A stretch of DNA of 64,000 nucleotides from Phymatolithon calcareum (taxonomy: Eukaryota; Rhodophyta; Florideophyceae; Hapalidiales), in the NCBI GenBank assembly GCA_977006965.1, contig CDRMUB010000003.1:1-64000 (forward strand), in the 5' to 3' direction. This document shows positions 1 through 7,902 of this stretch, piece by piece. Each line of letters starts with the position of its first letter. The first letter of the stretch is position 1. Below the pieces are notes generated by a model, which was not told where the DNA came from, did no database searches, and saw only the letters and a list, made by a program, of their open reading frames with translations. The translations under genes and the position numbers were made by a program.

Positions 1-201
1 CAATACCTTGATCCACCCCAGGGTCCCAACCAGAATTACTACGGCATCCTAACACTTCCCCGAACTAAAAGGGACCGTAACGAGTCTGTCTTCATCCGTG
101 GTAAACTCACCCCCAACCTCCAACGCCGATTTCAACGTCAACTCACCCACCGCTATAGGCTATTCAACGTCGCGCCTCCTACTCCATCATCCGAAGCGTA
201 A
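1..201 (+). CDS. C-terminal part of an unidentified protein, open at the window edge
   Basis: Frame 1 is open from the first base to a TAA at 199-201, giving 66 residues with no start in the window. The fragment is rich in Arg, Pro, Gln and Asn. It includes a Tyr-Tyr-Gly-Ile-Leu stretch near residue 18, a basic Arg/Gln cluster around residues 48-55, and ends in Pro-Thr-Pro-Ser-Ser-Glu-Ala. Many codons end in C, unlike the AT-rich DNA downstream, which supports a real coding tail over chance. I do not recognise the family. It could be the end of a host gene or of another mobile element; the lead-in lies outside the window. Confidence 0.4.
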   Translation, partial: QYLDPPQGPNQNYYGILTLPRTKRDRNESVFIRGKLTPNLQRRFQRQLTHRYRLFNVAPPTPSSEA

Positions 202-806
202 CTAACCACCAAACCTCGTCATTCGCCGCGTTCGCCCCTTCCCTCGAATCCTACTAACCAACCGATGCCGTCCGATACGGCGAGAATCGCAAGAACCATG
301 CCTCGTTCTTTCCCGTCGCAATTCCCGCCAGAATTAAATGTTGGTGGAGCCGATTCACCGAAACTGAACCGATGACAGCGCGAACGCATTCGCCTTGACA
401 AGTGGCCAATCACCGAGGGTCACTAATACCGTATGCTGTCTTCCGCGTTGCTGAGTGTGAAAGTAGTTTAGTTTAGATTGAAGAAAGTTCTTTTGCACCT
501 ACCTGCCACAAATATCGGACTGGCATTAAAAATCAAATCTTTTCAAACACACAAAGTTCCTTTAGTTAAATGTATGAATCTGGACAAGAGATGAGAGTAT
601 GCCGCGACAAGACAGCGCAGAACTGCTGTACCATAGACAGTTTCATTATCGAAGCCTTTTTCTTTCTTTTCCTCTGCAGTGGTTACGAGCTCAAGATGCA
701 GCATTATCCCGCTTCTTCTGCGCTCTGAATTTTGTATCTCGCAGACACTCTCCGGTTTGCGATCGACAACTATGTATTGCGGGAGCCCGATGTCGATTCA
801 ATGGCT
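202..806. other. Intergenic stretch, no supported gene
   Basis: I see no convincing gene here. A 77-codon ATG frame at 599-832 (+) is the longest plus-strand frame; it has no recognisable domain, and its end overlaps the minus-strand segment described at 807-1424. A 64-codon minus-strand frame at 219-413 is also featureless. No RNA gene or repeat was seen. Confidence 0.5.
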
Positions 807-1424
807 TTAGTTTCCATACCAACGAGAAGTAGACTCGTCAAAGCATGTAAGATCTGACGCAGACACGGTACGCATTCTGTGATCGTTAGTCGCATTGAAA
901 AATCGTTTTGAACGAGCGCCCAAAAGTGTTGCGCAGACGAAATAGTGCATTTTTAACTTGGCTGCACGTCGAATGTGATGAATTGGAGGTACTTGGAGAA
1001 CCTGTCTCTGTTCATCCCAGTGCTTGAAGATGAGGGAGTCGAGATATTCCTTTTCGGCGTTGTAGACATCCGTAAGTCTCTCTTTTGGTCGAACTCAAAA
1101 CCTTTTCATGATGACGAGTAATCCGAAAACGTAAGAAGCTCTGTGACGGTCGTCTTCTTTCTTCCGATTTATTTCATCTTAGCGGACGTCCAAGAAACAA
1201 TTTTAGGCGCTTGAATTTGGGGAACATCGTCATGAAGAACTCATACGGTGTTTGGAACCCTATGGCAAATTTTTTGGATATAACATCTATGTTTCTACTT
1301 TACAAATATCAGAACTGACGATGAATCCTTCCTCCATTTGGACATAGAACTTGGCGCTCGAACCATGGCACTCCATAAGCAAAGTTAATTCTCGCACGGT
1401 CCGGCTAAATGACATCAAACTCAT
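807..1424 (-). pseudogene. Decayed minus-strand gene in three successive open segments, family unknown
   Basis: Three minus-strand open segments follow one another in different frames. The first runs from an ATG at 1422-1424 to a stop at 1287-1289 and holds a run like RELTLLMECHGSSAKFYVQM. The second is open from 1299 to a stop at 1174-1176 and includes FQTPYEFFMTMFPKFKRLK. The third is open from 1094 to a TAA at 807-809 (95 residues) and includes YLDSLIFKHWDEQRQ. All have protein-like composition with mixed charged and hydrophobic residues. The 79-bp gap between the second and third segments could be a short intron, but no strong splice pair is obvious. The first two overlap, which suggests a frameshift. 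I infer one degraded gene of about 200 codons; no family is recognised. Confidence 0.35.
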
Positions 1425-1470
1425 CTTGCGAAGCTTATTCAATGATCCCTGCAGATAGTGTTTAAAGTAG

Positions 1471-1524
1471 TATATAAGCGGACACTAGGTCTGCCCGAGT
1501 AGAAAAAGTTAAGAAAGCAATAAA
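1471..1524 (+). promoter_or_regulatory. TATA box and nearby poly(A) hexamer, possible LTR R region
   Basis: A TATATAAG box at 1471-1478 is followed by AATAAA at 1519-1524. Such close spacing is common in the U3/R part of a long terminal repeat, and it lies about 240 bp upstream of the zinc-finger frame. No second LTR copy and no convincing primer-binding site were found, so this may be an ordinary promoter or chance. Confidence 0.3.
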
Positions 1525-1673
1525 GGAGAAACTACCAAACAGTTTCTTAACAAGAATCCTTACTCAGCTGAGTGGGGGCAGCTTTCGCCAGTTGGCAACA
1601 AGTTGCTATTTTAAGTTTCTGATTTTTACGGACAATCGGGAATTCAAGGTAATTTCGAAACCAAGGATCACAA

Positions 1674-1757
1674 GTAAGTTCTTTTTGGTCTTTGTTAAGT
1701 TCACCTTTCTGGTTATTGCTAAATCTAATATTGGAATTCTATTTCTTTTTGAAATAG
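1674..1757 (+). other. Probable 84-bp intron upstream of the zinc-finger frame
   Basis: The donor GTAAGT is at 1674-1679. A pyrimidine-rich tract with TTTCTTTTT precedes the acceptor AAATAG ending at 1757. CTAAT near 1726-1730 fits a branch point. Removing it joins DNA upstream to the Ser/Pro-rich frame beginning at 1758, but no in-frame ATG is visible upstream before a TAA at 1612-1614. A second possible donor, AAG|GTAATT, lies at 1649. Confidence 0.4.
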
Positions 1758-2397
1758 AATTGTGTCAAATCAGTCAGACTTTGTGTCTTTGTCCCCTCTT
1801 CGTGAGTCTCTTCCGTCACCGTCCTCTCCGCCAAGTACTTCTATTCACTACGCCCGTGTAGTTAGTGCTCCAGTCGAGACTCGCCTTATCCCTGGCTACG
1901 GTCAGTCTCCTTTCAGCGCTCCGGTCCCTGGTCCGGTGTCTGTTCGTGCGCTTCGTTTCGCAACGGGCCCTTCTCTTCGCAATCCCCCCATCCGCTCTGG
2001 GTGGGATCTTCCTCTCGTTTCAAGCTCTACTGTTGACACAAACTCCAGCAGCAGCACTCCGGCTTCCATCAACGCCGTAGAAGACACTCCGGCCCCAGAT
2101 CGTCCGACTCGCACCATCACCGCTACTGTCCACGCGTCCGGCTGTGTGATCCAGAAGGCTCCTAAGTGGAAGTACTGCGTGCCCTGTAAGAGGGTCAATC
2201 TCAAGAAACATTTCCTCGACCACTGCTTTCGTGGCGAGCACAATAAGAGTGTTTAGAAGGCCAAAGAGAGTCTCTTGAACTTAAAGTGCTACACGTGTGA
2301 CCGCACCTTTAAGAATCTCAACGATCTAGGCTGCCATAATCGTTCTCGAGGCCACATTGCTGCCATTTACCACCAGAATTGTACTCCTTTGAACTAG
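1758..2397 (+). pseudogene. Ser/Pro-rich protein with two C2H2-type zinc fingers, interrupted by in-frame TAG
   Basis: The open frame runs from the predicted splice acceptor to a TAG at 2254-2256, then stays in the same frame for 46 more codons to a second TAG at 2395-2397. The N-terminal part, about 125 residues, is rich in Ser, Pro, Thr and Val and looks disordered. Two metal-binding patterns follow: CVPC with His and His at spacing C-x2-C-x11-H-x5-H before the first TAG, and CYTC with C-x2-C-x12-H-x5-H after it. The x5 His spacing resembles matrin/U1-type C2H2 fingers. There is no ATG in the frame, which starts only at a GTG at 1762. Either the gene is broken or an upstream exon and TAG readthrough are needed. 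A retroelement nucleocapsid-like or host nucleic-acid-binding role is possible; neither is shown. Confidence 0.5.
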
Positions 2398-3078
2398 ATT
2401 TCTATATTAGATCCAGTTTCAATTGCATTCATCCAAATCTTTGATCCACTTTTAAAATTGAAATCCGTTGAACTTTGATACTTTTAAACTGAAAACATTT
2501 CTCAAACTCCAATCATATAAGCTGCACTACATGTACATAAATATTATAAAACTGTTTAACGAAACGCCAAAAACTTTCACTTATGCTCTCAACGACAAGT
2601 AACATATGGAACCGAAACAAATCTTGTTGAAGATAGATAGTAGAAATTTGAAACAAAGGCCGGGTCAAGATATACATTTTCAGTAAGACCTGTGGAACAA
2701 AGTACACAGCAACTGTAGAGTCACTCTACTCCTTTCATTTCTTACAAGTCGCCAAGTAAAATAAGATCTTGAAAACTGATGGAAGAAAAAGAACTTAATC
2801 ATACTTTGAATTAAAAGGAAAATTTAATTCTCTGGATGTTTAAAAAAATAATTTGCGATATTTAGCTGAAGCAATTATTTCTTAATTCTTAAACTATAAG
2901 CTGGTAGATATATCTAATAATTATACCGTAACAAGAACTGATATTAAGTACACTTATTAGTGATAGTTCACGAACTAGCACTTGAACCTGATCTATATTG
3001 AGACTGTAATATTTTATCTTAAGGACCACTACTAGCTGTCTGGAACGTAAAGCAACATCATATAAATAACTAGTAAAG
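2398..3078. other. AT-rich interval without a supported gene
   Basis: This interval is AT-rich with scattered short frames on the minus strand (2513-2707, 2889-3116) that show low-complexity composition and no motif. No RNA gene, repeat or clear promoter was recognised. A TATAAATA string at 3060-3067 lies only about 12 bases before the Gag ATG, too close for a TATA box of that frame. Confidence 0.5.
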
Positions 3079-4553
3079 ATGGCCAATCGGATCAGAATTA
3101 AGGACACTCTAGACAAATTTCAGTCTGGAACTGTGGAGCAGCAAAGAATGAAGAATCGGTTTATCTCTTATATGAACGAGCAGCCTGCACTCACACCAGA
3201 AAATCTCATTCTCAAAATTAGAGAAGACTATCCTCCACATATTTTATTCTCTAGTAACGCTCTATCGGAGAGCCCTGCTATATACACTATTATCCGGGAC
3301 TATATTGTTGCAAACGGTGCTACTTATAGCCCGCACAGTTCAGCAAATAGAGTTATTTATCGTCTTCCAGCCACACTGTACACAGATCAGAGAGATATTG
3401 ACATGTCACACAGCCTACTTAAAAGTGCTCTGCAAGCTGGAACAACATCTTCGTCACTGTGATCTAATACCTCTCTGTACCTTGGCAATGTCTCTAGTGC
3501 AGGAAATGTGAAAATAGCGCACAATATGGCCACTAGATTCATAGATGGTGTAAAATGTAACGGAAAACTTGGCGAAGATTTAACAGAATTCATGCAGTAC
3601 TACCTTGATGCTGCTGAAGACTACGGATAATCTTCAGAACAGAAACTTTGCTAATTCCATCACTTATTTGATGGAGAAGCTAAGAGATTCTGCAGACTAA
3701 ATGCTGAAGGAATAGCATGTCACTTCAGTGAAGCGAGTGCTATTTTACAAGAAGAATATAATTGAATCGCGTAAGGAAGCATTTACAACAATTGCGCCTC
3801 AACGACATTGTGTCGTAAAAGAAGTGTACAGTAACAGAAGCACTGGAAGATCTTAGAGAGACAATGAGCAAATTCACTCCTCAAGGGCCAGAGAGCCATT
3901 GATCCAAGGAGTCAAAAATTAAATACCTTTACAAGGCAGTTGTTGGAGCACCTTGGGCTAAATCTGCGCTCTACACGTCACGATCATCCAACCAGCAATT
4001 TGATTTCCAGAAGCTATATACAGCTCTTGATGCCGCATGGCTACAAGAGCAGGAAGAGGAAGAGGCCAGAACGAGAGATGGAACGTTTAGTAGTGGAAAT
4101 CATGATATGAAACGAAATTAGGTCACAGGAAAGGTACCTGGTCTTTATTTTGAGGGACAAATACAGTATGGAAGACTTCGAAAATTAGTGTTAAAATCAT
4201 CAGCTCCTTTCACCAGTGTAAATAATAGGAATAATACATCTATGACAAACGATAAGATTGCTGGCAAAAATGGTCTGGACAGGTTTGGAAACGAAGGAAA
4301 ATGCTATAATTGCGGATCGAAGGACCATTTCATCCGCAATTGCAAAAGCCCGAAGAAAAAAATTTTAAAATCTAATACAGCAAGCACGGGAAAAATTCTA
4401 TTTCAAGTTTGTCAGAAGGCTGAAGAAGCCATATTTGACGTGACTAATGAAGATTATGAAGAGTTCTTCATGGATCATGAACATAGAACGGTATCGGAAG
4501 ATGCCAGTGCTAATAAGGAAGGAAACAGGCAAGATCAAGTATCACCAGTCTAG
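3079..4553 (+). pseudogene. Decayed retrotransposon Gag with CCHC zinc knuckle
   Basis: An ATG in good context (AAGATGG) opens a frame at 3079 that stops at 3460-3462 (TGA) but continues in frame with Gag-like sequence to a TAA at 3628-3630 and beyond. The recognisable middle region includes a run like FHHLFDGEAKRFCRLNAEG near 3655-3710. Frame changes occur near 3770 and 3850-3920. From about 3927 the frame is the one ending at 4551-4553, with a TAG at 4119-4121; it contains LYTALDAAWLQEQEEEEART and then a zinc knuckle C-x2-C-x4-H-x4-C (CYNCGSKDHFIRNC) at about 4303-4345, followed by a basic tail. Gag would package element RNA into particles. At least four stops and two frame changes mark it as dead. 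LTR-element Gag is confident; the exact superfamily is not. Confidence 0.75.
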
Positions 4554-4896
4554 ATATCGATCCTGCGGATTTTTAGAAAGGGACAGTAACGTCTTTGATT
4601 GATCTACAGAATTAAAGACGAGTAATGCTACTGATCCCGAAAGTAACAAGGACGATATATCTCAACTTAGAAAAGACATAAACACATACCCAATCTTTTC
4701 TGAATTAGTTATGAATCAGATAACGATAAACGACAACGACCAGAGAGACAGAAAATGGAATAGAGCATGTATTGATAGTGGTGCTCAGAAAGCAGACATC
4801 GATAAACAACAAGCAATGGCGTACTGTAAATTTTCAGGAAAAAGTTTTAAGAGTTGTGACAGGGTTTTTGAAGGAGCGGAAACGGTACGAAGATGA
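4554..4896 (+). pseudogene. Retroviral-type aspartic protease remnant
   Basis: This frame is +1 relative to the end of Gag and is open from the Gag stop to 4894-4896 apart from one TGA near 4600. It encodes a polar linker, then ACIDSGAQKADIDKQQAMAY. The Asp-Ser-Gly-Ala at 4774-4785 matches the active-site D-[ST]-G-A of retroelement aspartic proteases, which cleave Gag-Pol. The rest of the protease (flap and second conserved Gly-hydrophobic segment) is not visible before the frame ends. The +1 relation could be a relic of programmed frameshifting or simply decay. It directly follows the Gag relic, as expected for gag-pro-pol order. Confidence 0.55.
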
Positions 4897-5540
4897 GGTC
4901 AACGAGAAGAAGAAGGAAGCCCCGGCGATGAACGTGGCATCATACAAGGTGCCAATCGACAGCAGACTTCTCGAGTTTATGTTCTTCAGAGCTGAAACAG
5001 CTGGAGCTCTGACATTGGATAATATTCACATCTTTATTGAAGGTTTGGTGCAGAAAAATGAAGATGAATAGGAATACTCGGAAATCATAGAGAAGGTTTT
5101 AAACAGTCTTCGAATGCTAATGCGAATCAAACAAGCGCAGGCAATGATTCTAGAGTTTACTTCCTAAGCGACTGCGATTGTTGCGAGGAACAAGAAATCA
5201 AGGACGGAAACCGGAGACCCAATTGAAACAAAGACGTTCCAGAAGGAACGCAAATATGGATTGGCAGCAGCAAACAACTCAGAGAAGAACCTAGCTATAT
5301 CTCCGGCAATAAGGAGGGGAAGGTCAGCGAAGATTTGTGTGGCCATCAAGAAAATGTTATTCGCGGGAAAAAAATGAAAAAGCGAAAACGGGGAAGATGG
5401 GCGGGGTCCAAATCAAAGTCAGCAAAAACGGCGAAGAAGCACGGGGTCCGACACACAGAAGAAAAAATGCTGGCGAAGAAGGCCAAGAAATCATTGCAAA
5501 TCAGTGATTAATACACTCTTCGAGTGTACGGGGCACTGTT
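4897..5540 (+). other. Degraded coding-like DNA downstream of the protease relic
   Basis: A frame at 4772-5071 overlaps the protease end and contains KVPIDSRLLEFMFFRAETAG; after its TAG it stays open in frame to about 5166. Another frame from about 5090 reads through an Asn/Ser-rich stretch and, after a stop near 5224, into a Lys/Arg-rich tail around 5360-5510 (repeated KK and KAKK). None matches a domain I recognise. It may be the remains of pol, or unrelated DNA inserted next to the element. No reverse transcriptase YxDD or integrase signature was found. Confidence 0.35.
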
Positions 5541-6437
5541 GAGAGGCAATAATGCAGTGGCACCACAAGCTTCAAATTCCAGAATAGATTCTGCGAGCAG
5601 GAAGCACGCAATATGCTTCCACCAAAGCCCATAGCTGGAAGGCAATCGGAAGCCTACTTAAGCAGTTCTCCCTTTGTAGTTTTGGTAGAGACGATCTCAT
5701 CTTCTCATCAGAGAGAGATCACCCCTTTTCAGGATAAACCATTCTTCATCATTTCACCACCAGTCATTATAATGTGTTCTTCTCATGGCTGGATCAGACA
5801 CGGAAACACATGCTATCAAGCTTGGCGACATGAAAGCAAATGCGAACGAGTAGCTAAGACTTTCCCTACACGATTATGCCTTCTACGAATCTCTGGTTTA
5901 CGTGGAATTCTAAGAATAGGCTCACGTCCACATGCTGGGTCTCGACACTTATCGGTTTTCAATTTTAGAACAAAGCTGAGTTCATCCGTGTCCATCTCAA
6001 ATCGTGGTATTCATTTCTAAGTAGTAATATCCATCTTGCTCTTAGTTTCTAAACCGGGGGTTTTCATTTTCAAGTCCCACGGCAAATCCATCTGCCACAT
6101 TCTGCGAAACCTCAGCGCCCACACAAGACATCGCACCCTGTCGTAACGATTTTGGCAAAGAGTGAATACCAATTTGTAGTTGCTTCTGAAGAGTACTGCT
6201 GTTCTGCAATAACATATTGAAATGCGGCGGTGTTAAAATTTTTGTTCTTTTCAATATTGCTCACCTATAATTGAACTATTGTACTATTGACATTCCTATC
6301 GGACTATTCTCACTACATGAAAATATTTCATGTTCAAAAAAATAATTTGATATTCCTATTCATCTGCAGTATATGAAATGAAATCATTACTCCAAGTAGT
6401 AAGTAATCTAACTCATTCTCCCAGTTTCGCATCACTT
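5541..6437. other. Non-repetitive DNA with one unassigned open frame
   Basis: An ATG frame of 135 codons at 5613-6020 (+) has no recognised motif. In another frame, HMLGLDTYRFS near 5930-5965 loosely recalls the Leu-Leu-Gly-Leu-Asp segment at the end of retroelement proteases, so this may be displaced element sequence. A 70-codon minus-strand frame at 6042-6254 is also unassigned. From about 6255 the DNA is AT-rich. A short perfect inverted repeat (CATGAAA, 3-nt loop, TTTCATG) lies at 6316-6332. Confidence 0.35.
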
Positions 6438-6594
6438 ATTCCCATGGCATGAAAATTACTTCCCAAAACCAAGAAAACATTTATCCTATTCATTATTCCC
6501 GTAACTTGAAAACCCAAAAACGTTATTCCCAAAATCAAGAAAACATTTATCCTGTTGATTATTCCCGTAACTTGAAAACCTTATACCCATTAAT
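6438..6594 (+). repeat. Two-and-a-half-copy 66-bp tandem duplication
   Basis: The segment beginning AAGAAAACATTTATCCT at 6471 recurs at 6537, a 66-bp period with few differences. ATTCCCGTAACTTGAAAACC occurs in both copies, and a diverged partial version sits near 6438. The duplication makes a short open frame (6449-6631) whose peptide repeats SQNQENIYP, so that frame is a by-product and not evidence of a gene. Confidence 0.75.
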
Positions 6595-7545
6595 CCCTGT
6601 ACCGGAAACCACGTATACTACATATGTATAGTATATCCTAACAACCCTATTCCCTAATCTCTGTTGGGAAGGTGTTGGGAGAGTATGTGGACTGGTCTGA
6701 GTCGATTTGAGAGCGTTTGAAATTTTGGTCAAGGTAGTCACCTCGCTGGCGAAGAAGACGCGGAACACCGACATGACGGGGATGACGTTGTAACATGTTT
6801 TAGAGGTTGGGGAAGGTGTTGGGAGAGTATGTGGACTGGTCTGAGTCGATTTGAGAGCGTTTGAAATTTTGGTCAAGGTAGTCACCTCGCTGGCGAAGAA
6901 GACGCGGGACACCGACATGACGGAGATGAGTTCAAAAGACGTTCTTGATGTTGGGGAAGGTGTTGGGAGAGTATGTGGACTGTTCTGAGTCGATTTGAGA
7001 GCGTTTGAAATTTTGGTCAAGGTAGTCACCTCGCTGGCGAAGAAGACGCGGGACACCGACATGACGGAGATGAGTTCAAAAGACGTTCTTGATGTTGGGG
7101 AAGGTGTTGGGAGAGTATGTGGACTGGTCTGAGTCGATTTGAGAGCGTTTGAAATTTTGGTCAAGGTAGTCACCTCGCTGGCGAAGAAGACGCGGGACAC
7201 CGACATGACGGAGATGAGTTCAAAAGACGTTCTTGATGTTGGGGAAGGTGTTGGGAGAGTATGTGGACTGGTCTGAGTCGATTTGAGAGCGTTTGAAATT
7301 TTGGTCAAGGTAGTCTCCCTCTCGGGAGGGAGGACGCGGGACACAAACATGACGATGATGACCGGAAAACATGTGGAGTAGGATGGTAAAGATGATGGGA
7401 CAGTGGTTATGGCGTTTGGTTGCCAGTGGAAGACGCTGAGGAGGTTTGTTACTTCTGGGTCCGCGTTTCCAGCCTGTTTTCGCAGGTTGTTACTTCTGGG
7501 TCCGCGCACAGAGGCCATTTGGAGGGGGTGCCCTGTAGAGGCCAA
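6559..7545 (-). CDS. First long minus-strand frame of the array, crossing into unique DNA; coding status doubtful
   Basis: This frame starts at TTG (7543-7545), with the first ATG at 7516-7518. It passes through diverged monomer sequence and four to five 48-residue repeats, and leaves the array at 6662 to end in unique DNA at 6559. Its last 30 or so residues are therefore single-copy. The repeat is rich in Ser and Thr with a hydrophobic core like LISVMSVSRVFF. No signal peptide or known domain was recognised. It is the only array frame with a unique C-terminus, so it is the most testable candidate if any copy is expressed. The absence of stops is explained by the 144-bp period being a multiple of three. 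Confidence 0.15.
   Translation of the reverse strand: MASTGHPLQMASVRGPRSNNLRKQAGNADPEVTNLLSVFHWQPNAITTVPSSLPSYSTCFPVIIVMFVSRVLPPERETTLTKISNALKSTQTSPHTLPTPSPTSRTSFELISVMSVSRVFFASEVTTLTKISNALKSTQTSPHTLPTPSPTSRTSFELISVMSVSRVFFASEVTTLTKISNALKSTQNSPHTLPTPSPTSRTSFELISVMSVSRVFFASEVTTLTKISNALKSTQTSPHTLPTPSPTSKTCYNVIPVMSVFRVFFASEVTTLTKISNALKSTQTSPHTLPTPSQQRLGNRVVRIYYTYVVYVVSGTGINGYKVFKLRE
6615..6634. repeat. AT-rich palindrome at the array edge
   Basis: ATACTA at 6615-6620 is the inverted complement of TAGTAT at 6629-6634, around a CATATG core. It ends 27 bp before the first recognisable monomer. Such palindromes can be break-prone, which may be relevant to how the array edge formed. Confidence 0.4.
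6662..7315. repeat. Truncated first unit and array left boundary
   Basis: The first monomer starts within the GTTGGGG motif at 6662, abutting unique DNA that ends CCCTAATCT. The block order is C, A, A, A, then the edge monomer leading into the first spacer. This A-A-A order is not seen in the other spacer-bearing units. Private changes (GGAACACC near 6763 and TGTTCTGAG near 6980) mark these as the least homogenised copies, as expected at an array edge. Confidence 0.8.
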
Positions 7546-7902
7546 AAACGCGGACCCAGAAGTAACAGTTTTAAATGGTCAAAATAGGATTTTGTCGATT
7601 GTTTGAGTAAGTGGCACATTTGGACCCAGAAGTCACGAAAGAATATACCTAGGATATACAAGAGTTTGACGGACTTGAAGGTGGAGGTGGAGTGGGAGTG
7701 AAAAAGGGATACGGTGGGACTATTCCGAAGTGAAATTCGACGCTGAGCCCGAATCTGGACTCAGAATGGGACGTGCAGTAAGAGATCATGGTGTATACAA
7801 CAAATAAAGTGTCGTCAAGGTCGTCTATGACTCCACAATCCATGCACAAAGACGGCAGACGAAATGTACATGGCGAAGATAAGCTCTGAACAGGTTGTTA
7901 AG
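7316..7902. repeat. Spacer copy 1 of 26 (587 bp), reference copy
   Basis: The 587-bp spacer starts where the edge monomer diverges (TCCCTCTCGG) and ends where the next monomer resumes at 7903. Further copies start at 8413, 9654, 10895, 12136, 13233, 14330, 15427, 16524, 17333, 18862, 20391, 21920, 23449, 24978, 26507, 27604, 29133, 30661, 31758, 32855, 34384, 35193, 36866, 38395 and 39780. Both ends are diverged monomers themselves: the left end aligns with GACGCGGGACAC and onward, and the right end with TCAAGGT...GAAGGTGTTGAG. The left edge has a hairpin (CTCCCTC, 4-nt loop, GAGGGAG, 7315-7332). The interior has a fold-back motif set, a near-palindrome around CCTAGG near 7650, and AATAAA at 7803-7808. 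Frames of 66-70 codons in it are unassigned. Confidence 0.9.
7447..7636. repeat. Fold-back motif cluster inside the spacer (present in all 26 spacers)
   Basis: The motif GTTACTTCTGGGTCCGCG occurs directly at 7448-7465 and 7489-7506, inverted at 7549-7566, and as an imperfect inverted copy (GGACCCAGAAGTCAC) at 7622-7636. The first and third copies pair perfectly over 22 bp (7447-7468 with 7546-7567). Alternatively the second pairs with the third over 18 bp and the first with the fourth over 12 bp, giving a nested double stem. This resembles a fold-back or MITE-like insertion fixed before the unit was amplified. No transposase is present, and no clear target-site duplication was found. Confidence 0.7.

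Noticed and set aside
1590-1612. tRNA primer-binding site after the putative LTR (TGGCAACAAGTTGC)
   Set aside because: It starts with TGG as expected but is mainly a small palindrome (GCAAC/GTTGC), and I could not match it to a tRNA 3' end.
2254-2256. Reassigned genetic code with TAG as a sense codon
   Set aside because: Other frames in the window end cleanly at TAG, TAA and TGA, and one in-frame TAG in a gene lacking an ATG is better explained by decay or local readthrough.
7403-7606. 67-codon plus-strand frame repeated in each spacer
   Set aside because: It starts at GTG, its sequence is made largely from the fold-back motif and the diverged monomer, and it has no motif; it repeats only because the spacer repeats.
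7449-7661. 70-codon minus-strand frame in the spacer as a gene
   Set aside because: It also reads through the inverted motif copies and overlaps other frames equally; no domain was recognised.
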